DNA from: Sindora glabra
Taxonomy: Eukaryota > Streptophyta > Magnoliopsida > Fabales > Fabaceae
Assembly: GCA_020226215.1 (NCBI GenBank)
Contig: CM035234.1
Location: 51,835,275 to 51,899,274 of the forward strand
DNA length: 64,000 nt
Direction: 5' to 3'
Part shown: positions 50,070 through 63,042 of the stretch, in pieces
Layout: every line of letters starts with the position of its first letter
How positions within the stretch are numbered: position 1 is the stretch's first letter
Notes under the pieces: model-generated
Seen by the model: the letters and a program-made list of their open reading frames with translations, nothing else
Told to the model about the DNA's origin: nothing
Databases searched by the model: none
Program-made: the position numbers and the translations under genes

Positions 50070-51910
50070 AATTTTCCTATTTCCTACAAAATTAGTCAAA
50101 TTGGGAGCTTAATAGGGCCTTGTCCCGAGTGTGGATTGACTGATTGGATCCTGTTCGTCGGTTGGTACTTGGTGGGAATAGAAGATTTCAACCTCATTTG
50201 GTGCATTTGCAACTTCAATTTGGTTAAAGGAGCTCTAACGGCTGAAATTCTGCTGGAGGAACGCAACGGTTGTGCTTTTGGCCGAGGAAAGCAAATCAAA
50301 GATGAAATTTACTTATTGATTTATTCAAATACATTTAATGATTAATCGTTTAGGGAAGAGTTGTTAATTTGTTTTCCCAAACTGCAAGGTACGTAGTTAT
50401 GATATGTACGCAGTTATGATATTTGCGGCCTCACAATTAATGAAACTAAGTATCCGAAAATAATTAGTATGACATGCTTATTCCCATTGATCAGATCCAT
50501 TTTCTATAATTATTTATAGATGTATATGTATTATTTATCTTTAAATTTTCTAAATGTTTTCTAGTTGATGACTTGGCAACTTAGCATAATTAAAAATAAT
50601 TAAAGAATATTTCATGATTAGTAAATAGAAGTTTTACAATGACATATTATATCGAATGATGAATGATGTTTGTTGATGTATGTTGTGTGGTGTTGTCATG
50701 GCTGTTTGCCATGATGAAGTAATGTTTGACTTAGGTAAGCTATGTTAATATTCAAGATAATTAGATAAGATTTGGATAAACAAGTTAAATGCCTTAAGAA
50801 CCTCAATTATAGAATTAGAGCTCTTGTGAACAACCTAAATCAATAGGAGTTGAACCTATGAATAGTAAGTAGATTACATGATTAGAAACCATTTGATAGA
50901 TTGTGGAACAAGACCTTAGGATGGTAGTAAGACTACATGCTAATAAGCAATCACCTTAGAGATTAACAAGGCTTAAGAATGATAGACTTAAGCCAAGAAT
51001 GGAAATGATTCATGAAATATGACATGATGTTAGCATAGGCTTATAGCTTGATAAAAGAATTGTTTGTGACTATTATTAGTGTAGAGATTCTAGGGATGCT
51101 TTGAGTGCACAAGGTAGATAACTTACTATGATATGTTTTTAGCTAGCTAAGAGGCTTGAGTGTGGGATGGTAGAATGCTCCATACTTACCCATGTGTAAC
51201 CATGACAAAGATTAAAATAGATAATTAATAAGATAAAATATACTCAGGATCCATTTTATGTTATGATGAAATCCATCACAAGTTCCCCACTTTCTCTATG
51301 CATTAGTGAATGAAACTTATGTTGGAGCAAGAAGTTGTTACTAGTCAATTAGTGATGTGGTGATGTTGATTCTTAAGATTAATTTGACCTTGCATTATAT
51401 GTAGTCTTTGTAGAGTTTCCATAATATCATTGTCTCATTCAATATGATCTCTTAGGAAGATATTGAGGTGTTTGATCTTTGTTTCCTAATATGTTACATG
51501 ATGACATACAATGAATAAGAGTACAACAAGATATAGTGTCAAGCTAGCGGCAACATGAGAGTGCTATAAGTACTAACTTAAGTAGCCTAGTGATGGTTAA
51601 GAATATAACTTAGTTTACATTGATTAGATTAAATGTAATGAACAAGACTAAGGATTAAGAGTCAGGATAAAATGAGAATAAAAGAATTTAGGTTATCGAA
51701 AGAGGAACACTTATGTTTCGTGGATCATGCAAGAGAATGATGTATGCTTTCAAAGAATTTCTTAAATGCTTACAAGATTTTTAGAGTTTCTTATATTAAA
51801 TATATTTCAAACTTTACATACTTCTTATATATAAATTAGTATGTGCCAATATGATATGTATGAATGATACCTAATTTAGATGCAATTATCAATAGCTTTT
51901 GAAAAAAGTT
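50070..51910. other. Intergenic DNA, probably 3' flank of the gypsy element
   Basis: No coding signal. A short tandem TACG.AGTTATGATAT occurs twice at 50391-50424. On the minus strand this lies just after the gypsy pol stop, where a 3' untranslated region and 3' LTR are expected, but no LTR start or end like those elsewhere in the window was found. Confidence 0.4.
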
Positions 51911-52449
51911 TTAAGGAACCTCACCAAATAGGTTAGGATACTTTTCTTTCTTGTCTACTTTGGATTCCCAAGTTGCTTCTTACTTATTGTGCCTTTTCCA
52001 AATCACTTTGACTGACAGTACTTCTTTAGATCTTAACTTCCTAACTTATCTATCTATAATTTTGGTTAGTTTTTCTACGTAGGTTAGTTTTTGATCTAAT
52101 TCTCCAAACTCTTTTTTCAACACATAGGACTCATTAGGGACATACTTATGTAACATTGATACGTGAAAGATAGGATGAATTGCTTTTATCTTTTCCATAA
52201 CTCTAACTAGTATGCTACCTTTCTAATTCTCTTAGCTATCAAATAAGGTCCTACGTATCTAGGCACTAATTTTCCTTTCTTATCAAACCACATTACTTCC
52301 TTTATCGATGATACTCTTAAAAATAAATTCTCCATTTCTTGGAATTTTAACTCTTGTCTATGAGTATCAACATAAAATTTCTATTTATTTTGAGTTGTAT
52401 GCAACCTTTCCTTAATAATTAGGATGTTGCTTAACATATCTTCTACTAA

Positions 52450-52877
52450 GGAGTTATTTAGTTCACATATGAAGTAAATTCCTATGAGATATTGAACTTT
52501 CCAAGAAGTAACTTTTTATATGAACTTTTTAAAAAGTTCTCAAAGTTATTCGATTCACATTAAGAAAGTGACACTTCTCAATAAGTAACTTCTTATATTT
52601 TGTTTAGTTCAAGTTTGAACTTCTCGAGAAATATTAACAAAATAACTCTTAGTATTATAGTACATACTAATAATTTTTATTTGTCATTATTTAATTTTAA
52701 TAAGGATAGTTTTATCTTTATATCCATAAAAATACAAGTAAACTTACTTAAGGAAAGATGAGTAAGCAACTTCCCATGCTCTATAGAAAATAAAACTTCC
52801 TATAAAGTTCTATTGCTTTTAGTTTATTAGATGATGGTTAGAACTTCCTATGCTATTACTACAAACCAAATGACTCA
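52450..52877. mobile_element. MITE with TAA target duplication (Tourist/PIF-Harbinger-like)
   Basis: 428 bp flanked by TAA at 52447-52449 and 52878-52880. Imperfect terminal inverted repeats: GGAGTTATTTAGTTCAC at the left, TGAGTCATTTGGTTTGT reading inward from the right. It is non-coding. It splits the gypsy pol between integrase core and C-terminal domain; removing it with one TAA rejoins the pol reading frame around IGPNLVEDML. A 3-bp TAA target is typical of Tourist-type elements. Confidence 0.82.
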
Positions 52878-53874
52878 TAAGTTTGGTCCAATTATCTTCG
52901 CCTTTCCTGGCTCGAACCATTTTATTAATGACCTACATTTTCTATAGTGCTTCAAATAGAGCCATTTGAATATGTGATTGATAACTATTATTGTAAACAA
53001 TCATGATAAGAGGCAAATACTTGTTCTAGCTTCCTTCAAAGTCTATAGTGCAAGCCTTAAGCATGTTTTCTAATGTTCATATCATCCTCGTTGACTATCT
53101 ATTCATCTACGAATGAAACACTATATTGAAATATAGTTGTGTTCCTAATGCTTTTTGAATTGATTACTAGAGATATGATGTGAATTGTGTTCCATGATAA
53201 AAACTAAACATAATTGGTATATCATGCAATGGTATAATCCTATCTAGGAAATTTTGAGTGTATTGTAATGCTGAAAATGTTGTCTTCATGGGTAAGAGAT
53301 ACGTAATCTTCATGAGACAATCTATTATCACTAATATAGAATTGTAATCCTTGCTAGTTCTTGGCAATCCCTTAATGAAATCCATCGGGATGCTTTCCCA
53401 TTTTCATTTAAGAATGTAGATACTTTAATGAAGTCCTACTAGGCATTGGTGTTCCACTTTGACTTGCTAATAAGTTAAGAGCCTAATCACGTACTTAGCT
53501 ATATATTTCTTCATTCCTTCCCACCAGTAAATATGCTTTAAATTTTAATACATCTTTGTTGCTCCTAGGTGCATCGTATATGATGATTCATGAACTCTTT
53601 TTAGAAATCCTTTCTTTATGGATTTAGAAACTTATAACCTTTCTTATTTCTTATCAATCCCTTGATATCAACTCTTAAGTGAGTTTCCCTTTCTACCATT
53701 GCATTTTTCTTCAATTGCTGATACTTTACATCCTATAATTGCTCCTCCATCTATGCTACTAAGGTGGATTGAATCCTCACCTTAGCTACTTTTCCATTGA
53801 CTTCTTCTTTCTAGGCTATTCCTCTTTTCCTTAGAGCTTTTTAACTCAAAGCATCTGCTACCACATTCATCTTT

Positions 53875-56664
53875 TGTAATATCCCAAAATAGGATAAGAA
53901 ATATCAAGTAGGACATTTTTTAGAAAAATCTAGTAGGAAAAATCAGGTAAAATTTGGAAGAATTGTAAAATTAATTTGAGAATAAGCCCAACTAGAATAA
54001 TTTTGAAATTTTTATCAAGCATTATAATTGATAAAAATAAAAAAGTGACAAAAAGAGCTGAAAATATAGCAATATATTTTTTTAAAATTTATAGGCAGGC
54101 CTAGGTTAATTTTGGGGCCTAAAAATGATTATGAAAGACCAAAAATGAAGGTAAAAAGATAGTTAAAGATTTAGGGACAAAAATGCAAAGAAAGTAAAAA
54201 TTTTGGGGCTAATTTGAAATAATTTTTTTAATCTTTTTAGTGGTTTAATTTTTATTTGTATTGGATTGGATTCACCTAAGCTTTAGAGGTCCAAATATGA
54301 AATTTTAAGCCCAAAAATGTGGATCTATAGTTAGCCCAAACTTCCAAAGGAAGCTAAGGACCAAAGTTTAAAAAAAAACAAATTTGTGGTCATTGTGTAA
54401 TAACCAAATTTAACCTTTTTGTGTGGCTAAATTTTATTGGAAAAAATGATCATCATTTGCTGCAGAAATAGCACACTTGGATGTGTAAAATGGCTAGCCA
54501 ATTGTCCAAAGAATTTTCTCCAAATCTAAGAAAAATTAGTAAGGAAATTCTTAGAATTTTGTAGAATTAGGGTTAAGTTTTTTATATATAATTATAGGGC
54601 CTTGAGAGCAGAAAATTTCTTCCTATAAACCAACCCCAACCCATAGTTTTGATAGAAAAAAAGAGAAAAGGAGTCCAAGATTTTCAATTGGGAAAACAAG
54701 AAGATTTTACAAATTACTTCTTAATCTAATAAGGTAAGCAAGAAATTCCTTCAATTTTTTTCCAAAAACCATCATTAATCTTCACCTTAAATGTCTAAAA
54801 TTTAATTTATTTTCATAAAGCTTCTCTTGTTGTTTCAAAAAGAATTTTTGGAATTTTAGAAGAAGAAAAATTAAGGTGAGTGGTAACTTTCACTATTTTT
54901 GGAGCTATTTCAAAGGAATAGATGATGATGTTGTTAGTATATGCTTTCTTATTTTTTATTTGAAATATGCTGAGGTATAATTCTATTTAGAGTGTTCTAA
55001 TCAATATTACGATGATATGTTGTTGAAATATTGATTTCAAGAGTGTTAGAAAAAAGGATTCATAAAAAATTATATAGGAAAAATGGAAATAAGAATGTGT
55101 GGAGTTAAAACTAGCTACTTTCATGTGGAGTTGAATTAGGGGTTTAGGATACCTAGTGTAATTGAATATTTGGGAATTTTAAAAATTAAAATTTTAGCAT
55201 TATATGGTCATATTTGGTGTTAGGATAAATGTAAATGAATTTAATAATTTTTGAAAACTTTTAGGTAAGTGACAAGGCAAGTTGATGGTCGGACTCCCAA
55301 TTCTGTCCATTTCAGAACCCTGGACTAGTTGGTCTCGGGTTTCAATTTAATTGACCCATCAAATGAATGGAAAAAATTATGAAACTTCTAGGATATATCA
55401 TTTAGGATGTTAACAAGATCATGGAAAAATTTGATGGCAATAGGAGTTGGTTTGATTGCCCAAATGATAGCTTTATTTTAGCAGCTTTGAAGCTATCCGA
55501 ATTTGGCTGATCTAAGTTTCTGCTTTTGATACATTAGTAAATCTAGGAAATTATTTGTACAACACTAAGTTATATTTCAATCAATGTGTTAGGAATGTTG
55601 TGGAAAAATTTGGTAATAATTATATTCCATTTCACTAGTGAAAAGGGGCTTTAATTACATGTGCTCCTGTGTTGCCCTATTTTGTAATTCTTCCTTTAGG
55701 TTTTGAATGAACAGTACTTGTGGAAGTATTTTGAGCAATTTAATTATTGTATCTTATGAATTAAAATGTTATAAATTTTGGAACAAATTATGGTCGAATT
55801 TAGAATGAATTAGGAGCACAAAAAAAGGCTCCAAGCTATGACACAAATATAAGTTTGCTTGAAACTCCTTGAGAGTTGTCAAGAAAGGATTTAAATGTAT
55901 ATGATACATTAATATGATACATAAAACACTTATGGCATGGTGTGTATTTGACTATATACTTGGAAATGGATAAAATGATTGATGTGTTGACATCATATTA
56001 TTGCTTATTGTGAATTGAGAGGGGGAGATACAACATTCTTTGTAGAGAAGGAGAAGCATGGTTAGTAGTAAAGGGAAAAGGTTGGTGGCTTAAAGCCTGA
56101 CACTTGTATACCTACCATAGCCATTTTCTATGATAAATTGTACTAATGATATGTACAAGGAAAGTTCCTCATAAGACATTAGATAGGAGTTGTACACAAT
56201 AATAAGGTTAATTTTTTGTGATGAAGGTGATGAATACTACTTACTGGGTATTCTTTATACTCATTCTTTGTTTTGTACATTTAATGACATGTACAGGCCA
56301 TGGAGCTAAAATAGTAGATTGATACTTGTACAATAACCTTCTAGTTTCTTTATGATATCTATAGAATACTATTTGATATGGGTTCAGTTGTTATAATTTG
56401 GAATGTTTTGTTAATTATTACTTTTAAATATTTTTAAGATGTATGTATATGTACATATATATCTATATGTATGTATATATATAACTTTTAAACTTATAAT
56501 ATATGCAGTTTGTTTTTCTAAGTTTAGATGGCTGCTTCTTTTGTTAATAATAATTTAGTAAGGGTATTAGAGTATTAAAGGCTTGTAAAGATATTTATTT
56601 AGGAAGTTAGCACTAATTAGATACCTTTATGTCGGTTATAATAACCATGTGATGGGTTGTGACA
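53875..56664 (+). mobile_element. Solo LTR, family 1, with perfect TCTTT target duplication
   Basis: 2790 bp, starts TGTAATATCCC, ends GGGTTGTGACA. TCTTT precedes it (53870-53874) and follows it (56665-56669). Flanking gypsy pol sequence is continuous once the LTR and one TCTTT are removed (…CTACCACATTCATCTTT joined to CCAAGATGG…, the usual RNase H end). A TATATATAATTATAGGG region near 54580-54596 likely holds the promoter. It is inserted antisense to the pol. Confidence 0.93.
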
Positions 56665-58450
56665 TCTTTCCAAGATGGTAATGGATAGAATAATTTTAGT
56701 CCACTAATTCCATCCATCATCTTTGTTATAGATTCAAATCATTTTGCTTGAAAAATTACTTTAGACTTTTATAATCTATGTAGATCTTGCAAGTTGCTTA
56801 GTATAAGTAGTGTTCCTAGATTTTTAAAGTGAATACCATTGCTACCATCTCTAAGTTGTGAGTTAGATAGTTTACTTTGTGCTTCTTCAACTATCTAGAT
56901 GCATAAGTGATCAACTTCTTATGCTGCATTAGTATATATCCTAGTCTAATCCTTAATATGTCATAGAAGAACATATAACCTTCAATTCCACTTAGAAGCA
57001 CTAATACTAGTGCAGACATTAAGCATTCCTTTAGCTTTTAAAAACTCTTCTCACATTCATCACTCCATACAAACTTGGCTCCTTTTCATGTTGACTTTGC
57101 CAGCGATAAAGTGATCTTTGAGAAATCTTTCATGAATCTTTAGCAATATCCAACTAATCTAAGAAAGCTTCATATCTTTGTTACCATTGAAAGTCTTAGC
57201 CATTTGGATATAATTTTGATCTTTTAGGGATCTATTTAGATTCCTTCTTTTAAAATAACAAGCCCTAAGAATTGGACACTTGTCATTTAGAACTAGTACT
57301 TTGAAAATTTTGCATATAGTTAATGCTTCCTCAAGGTTTATAAGGTGATATGTAGATGTTATCCATGTTTTTCTTCATTTTTGAAATACATTAGAATATC
57401 ATCAATAAATACTATGATGAACTTGTCTAAGAATAGATTGAGTACTTTATTTATCAGGTTTAAAAATGTTGCAAGTGGATTTGTTAAATTGAAATACATT
57501 ATTAGAAATTTATAATGTTCATAGTGATTACAAAACGTCATCTTTGGAATATCTTCCTTCCAAATTTTTAGCCAATGATATCTTGATCACAAATTAATCT
57601 TTGAAAAGTATTGAGCACTTTGAAGTTGATTAAACAAATCATTAATTTGTAGTAATAGATAGCAGTTTTTTATGGTCACCTTGTTTAATTTTTAATAATT
57701 GATACATAAATGCACTGATCCATCCTTTTTCTTGACAAATAATACATACCCCATGAAGAAGTATTTAGCTATATGAAACCTTTGTTTGTTAAATCTTGCA
57801 ATTGCTCATTTAACTCTTTCAATTCAACTAGCACCAATTAATATAGGGGAATGGATATCATGTTGGTTTAGGAATTACACCAATCATGAACTAGATCTTT
57901 TGATTACGTGGTAGTCTTGGCAACTTTTCTAGGAAAATGTCTTGGAACTCATTCACCACTAGTACTTTACTGATTTTAGGTTCTTCTATCATTGCTTTGC
58001 TAATAGTGGCTATCCATACCACACATCCTTTCTTGGGAAGTTTCCTTACTTTTGCATAAGATACAAAAGCAAGCATTTTTGCTTTTTTCTCTCCTTGAAA
58101 TATTCATGCTACTTTACCTTTGGGACATATATGTTACTATTTTATGGTAACAATCTTTACAAGTTTGATTCTTAGTTAACCAGTCCATTCCCAGGATTAC
58201 ATCGTAATCCACTATATCCAACACTATAAAGCAACCTTTGTTAGATAATCATTTAAGTTTATTTCACACCCTTTCATTCCATGAGTTACTATCATTGTTT
58301 TTCCTACTAAGGTAGTAAGTATCATCACATCACATAATTCTCCCTTGGGTTTTTGAATTCTATTTAATAATTCACAAGATAAAAAAGAATAAGTTGCTCC
58401 AGAATCAAACAATACCCTTGCATAAAGGTTTTCAACGCGTAAAGTACCTA

Positions 58451-60949
58451 TGTCGTGACCCAATCCTAATCATGATTGGTGTGGTTCCTGATACTTGATT
58501 TCCACAAGTCTTAACATTAATCACTTTTACCTATTCAATAGAAGTTTTATTATTTCTGTGGAAACTCAAATTATACTTTAAATTTTATGAAAAAACAAAT
58601 AGAGTCTCCTCTATTTTTAGATACTTTTTAAGGGCCACCCCCTTAAATTACAAAACCTATATTTGTCATAGATATGACAGGAACAAACATACACATAATA
58701 CTATATAAATTCAAACTTACACATAAATGAACAATTCAATGCATCTAACACTAAATTAACAATATCTCTATTTCAAATTTTAATCCTACTTTAAAAAGAA
58801 CCCTAATTATCAAATCTTCAAACTAGGTAGTCTTTGCTTTTCCATGCTTTAAGTGTAGCTTAAATAAACTATCTTAACTTGAAAACATTGGAAATAAAAT
58901 GAAGTGAGTTACAAGAATTCAGTAAGCACATATCCACTACTATCTTGTAGGAGATCAATTTTATATATACATACATAAAATTCACAAATGAATCATGTAT
59001 TCAATTAGGAAATAATAATAGAAAACTTATTTTCTAGATTTCTAAAATATACAAAACTAAGTCTCGGATTAAAAGTTCACCTACATACATCTCAAATTTC
59101 ATATCTCATATCATAAATCACAGCAATCTTAATTATTCACTAATACATGATATCTTGATTATATCATATATACTCATTCTAGGGAGTCATCACATTCATA
59201 AATAGTCATTAAAGCTTAATCACAATCGAATCATCACAATCACATCAAGTTCTTGCAAGCATATCAAATAACAATATTTAATTATAAATTTCCAACATCA
59301 CATTGCATCACATAGTCATTTATAATAAATATACTTGCATCCATTCTTTTAATTTTTGGGTTAATCTTATATCCTTCATAATTGTTTATCAAGAACTTCT
59401 CATCTGACTTCCATATTATCGCCCCATCATAGTTCACAATTTCCAATGCCACTTATGGCATGATTTACAATGTAATAAATTCATTAGAGTTTAGCTTTAT
59501 ATATTATGAGATCCAATACAAATTTTAACACACAATAGCTATTTATCATTGTGAGGGTAATGTTAAGGCATATAGTAGTATATATCTATAGTAACATCAC
59601 CATGCTTTCCAAGCATGGTCAATCAATTCCACTCAACTAACAACCACCTTTTTGTTGCAAAGATTATCTTCATGTAACTCGAATATTCCTTCAAGGGTGA
59701 TATAATTACAATCCACGCTACATAATTAACTTTTAAACAAAATACCATGAAACCTTTAATGTCGGGTGAGATATATACTTGCCAAATAATGCTTATCCAC
59801 CCTTGGAAGTTTTGAAGTTTTGAAGCATCCGGATCCATCTTTTCACATTTTCTTGCTACTATCACAATTTACAAAAATAATTTATAAATATATTGAATTT
59901 ACTCATTTTCTTCTTAAATTACTATTTATGATCTAATCACAGTATTTTGACCTCCTTTATTGAAATTCTATTATCTTTTTCTTGAGTTAATCATAGGAAA
60001 CTAGAAATATGATTTTACATGGTAATTTGAAATCAAACTTACACATATGAAAATGTAACAACTCAAAGCTTTAGAAAAATTCACTTGATGCTACTTATTC
60101 TTTCTAAACTATCATGTCATTTATTTTCCAATTTATCATTGATAAGCATAAGAAATTCTTTTATATGACAATTTTCCTAATCCAAATATAAAATAATTAA
60201 AATGTTGGATTATGATGATATGAATATACTTTAAATATATTAATCTAATAATTTTAAGCATAAAATCCTTATTTTATCACTATCATATTTGGTATCTAAA
60301 ATTGGATGATAAAGTGAGGGTTCATCGAAATCATGTCTAGATCCTTAGAATAGTAGAACATGACACTTCAAAAATACTATGATTATATTATTTCAACATT
60401 ATATATCATAGAACTCTTATTTTGCAAGGCCTTCATCATATATTTAGATTTACTCTCAACATGGATTTTCTAAAATGTACAACCACTATTGAAAATATTA
60501 TCTTGGAATACACTAAAATGATCATACTCATGTTAATTAGACATTTTATGGTATAAAAATCATATTTTTCTAAGCTATCATTGCCTATCTCAATTATCCA
60601 TACAAATTAGTTTCTTGAATCACATATGAATCCTTCAAAATAATAGCATAAAATATTTTTCATATATGTTTTAATCATCCTATTTTAACATTTTATAACA
60701 TAAAAGATTATATTTTCCTTGTGAGTCAACTTACATATATTTGTTAGGTTTCGCATACATTTAAGCATAATGGAATTTCAAAAATTTCGTGAAACCTTCC
60801 TAAAATAATGCACAGGGATATAGATCAATAACTATGTATACAAGAATTAACTCTTGGAGTCCAAATCATGAATCACAAGCATAGTCAAATAATGATGTCT
60901 CTACAGTATCTACATAGAATCAATATTGACTTTATCACCTTTGTGAATC
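58451..60949 (-). mobile_element. Long LTR, family 2 (3' portion)
   Basis: The minus-strand 3' end GGGTCACGACA lies at 58451, directly beside the gypsy protease. It aligns with the split solo LTR at 11151 on: TTTCCACAAG.CTTAA, CTTGAAAACATTG.A and TTAATCTTATATCCTTCATAATTGTTT. It probably continues beyond the nested element at 60950-62543 to about 63042, where 62850-63000 resembles 13450-13620. It may be the 5' LTR of this gypsy element with gag deleted, or a separate LTR inserted into it. Confidence 0.65.
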
Positions 60950-62543
60950 TGTTAGGAAACACTTTTCTCACAAGGGACCAAGGTTCTAATATGTTTTTAG
61001 TTATTCTGGTCGTAATACGTCTTCTCAAACTGCCTCCATATTCTTAATTTTATTCAACCATTAATACCTTATCCCTATTATGGCGAGAGTGAAGAGAGAT
61101 AAAACTTATCAGTTAGTTATCTAATATTACTTATTAATAACTAAATATCATTAGATAATAACATTATCCTATAATATAATTATCTAATATCAAATGGCAT
61201 AATTATTTAATATTACTTTAATATCAGATAACATTACATAATATACTATATATTATGTGAATCATATATTATTACTTTGATAGTATGTATATATGCACTA
61301 AATAACAAGCCCAATTAATAGGACTTTACTCTAACTAAAACCTAATTAATTACTGTCTCATTCTTACTCCTTTTGGTTCTTCCTATGTTGGTAGTGACCT
61401 ATTAGTGCATCACAGATAGTAAGTGGTATCTAACAATACATCATTGCCACCTAAGTAGTAAGAATATTTATGATTTAACATTCATCTAATGTGTGAACAA
61501 CACTTTATAATACAGTCCCTTTTGTAATGATATTCAAATCAAACTAAAGGCATAGAATGTGTCATCCTTATCAATGTTCAATCCATATTTCTTGATACAA
61601 AGTAGATTAACTTAAACAAATGATTAATATCATAGATTGATTTATTTGAGTACAACCATGCATTTCTTAGTCTCATTCAATCAAGGAGCTTAAGGATATT
61701 ATTTCTTTTATACTAAAGGAACAAAATCCCATCTACATCACTTACATCTCTTTTCATGATTTGTGATACACCCAATTAACGCTTTATGTGTCATCTCAGT
61801 TAAAGGTGATATAAGATGGCATCAAAGTGTGTGATTCTTCATGTAGGAAACTATAGTGACTTTAAATCAAGGGACTACGTGCACAATGGTCACATGAAAA
61901 TAGCTAATGACACAAGATAATCTATATAGTATTCTCACAATAAATCAGTCTAGTAAATTTGTTCATTAACAATGTATCCATGTATTGACTTAATATCACA
62001 TATCCATGATTCATAATCATCAATCACAATACATACTAGTCTCAATGTACTATTGTTATCCCTTTCATAATAATACTTGATGTATATATGTATTAACTTG
62101 ATATTACATATCCATGATTCATATCATTAATCACAATACATACTAGTCTCGATGTACTACATGTATAGCGGTCACATGAGAATAGCTAATGACACACGAC
62201 AATCTATATAGTATTTTCACAATGGATCAGTCCAGTAAATGTGCTCACTGACAATGTACCCATGTATTGACTTGATATCACATATCCATGATTCATAATC
62301 ATCAATCACAATACATACTAGTCTCGATGTACTATTATTATCTCTTTCATAATAATACTTGATTAGGGACATTTTAGGAATAATAAAACTATTCTAGGGA
62401 TAATTGTTATATTAAGTTATAAATTGTGTAAATATTAAAATAAAATAAAATATAATAATTGCATTACCTAAAATAAAATATGATATATTATGCATTATTA
62501 CAATCATCTTATAATTAACTTTTAGGACACACACACACCAACA
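60950..62543 (-). mobile_element. Putative copia-type solo LTR nested in a family-2 LTR
   Basis: On the minus strand it starts TGTTGGTGTGTGTGTCCTAA (from 62543) and ends GTGTTTCCTAACA (at 60950), giving TG...CA ends. Flanks GAATC and ATATC match at only 3 of 5 positions, so the ends are provisional. The interior is typical retroelement non-coding DNA with internal repeats. No coding capacity. Confidence 0.45.
61888..62360. repeat. Tandem repeat, 282-bp period plus a triplicated ~75-bp motif
   Basis: GGTCACATGA.AATAGCTAAT occurs at 61888 and 62170. A motif containing CATATCCATGATTCAT and CACAATACATACTAGTCTC occurs three times (about 61975-62050, 62085-62159, 62259-62331). Confidence 0.9.
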
Positions 62544-63042
62544 ATATCACACATACAAAGGGGTTTTTTAAAGTTGAAACACCTAACATCAGTAAAATTG
62601 ATGGTATAAATAGATCCTAATCATGTTGTTTAACACTTTATAGCATAAAAATCTCATTGTTCAAAAACATTATCATTTTTCTCAAAACACATAACAATGG
62701 ATTTTCTTGGATTAAGCATCTAATCATTATAAATATGCTTACCTACATCTGGAGTACCTAGCTGAAACTTGTCAGTAATGAGAACTTGTTGAAACATCGG
62801 CAGATAAGGAAGGTTGAATGGCCCTACTTCAGCTTTTTCTAGTTGCATTTCAAATGGCTTCCACTTAGAAGCCATCAAATTCTATGAGCTAGAGGAGCTG
62901 CTCACTAGATAGTAGTGGTCGAGGAAGGAGGACACTAGAGAGAACATGTAGGAGTTCCCTAGCAAATTGAAGAAAAATTATAGCTCCTCTACTATTATTT
63001 AAATGCTGGATCACATGGCTTTTGTGCACCACCAATGATGGT

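Larger units (their letters stand above)
51911..58450 (-). pseudogene. Ty3/gypsy pol remnant (Del/Tekay-like chromovirus), interrupted
   Basis: Minus strand, many stops and frameshifts. In coding order: aspartic protease with FDSGATYSF (58391-58406 region); linker resembling VVNEFQDIFLEKLPRLP (~57900); reverse transcriptase with FIIVFIDDIL (~57400); RNase H (to 56670); then after a nested LTR, the integrase zinc region (~53500-53600) and core (53167-53385: MDFIKGLPRTSKDYNSILV, HDIPIMF); then after a nested MITE, the C-terminal region with GKLVPRYVGPYLIAKRI (~52250) and a chromodomain-like end closing at a stop at 51911. Gag is absent: the protease directly abuts an LTR at 58451. Lineage assignment is from motif memory, not a tree. 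Confidence 0.87.

Noticed and set aside
58446..62470. ACCTA at 58446-58450 and 62466-62470 as target duplication of the family-2 LTR
   Set aside because: The right copy is not preceded by an LTR terminus, and the region between includes the copia-type block; likely coincidence.
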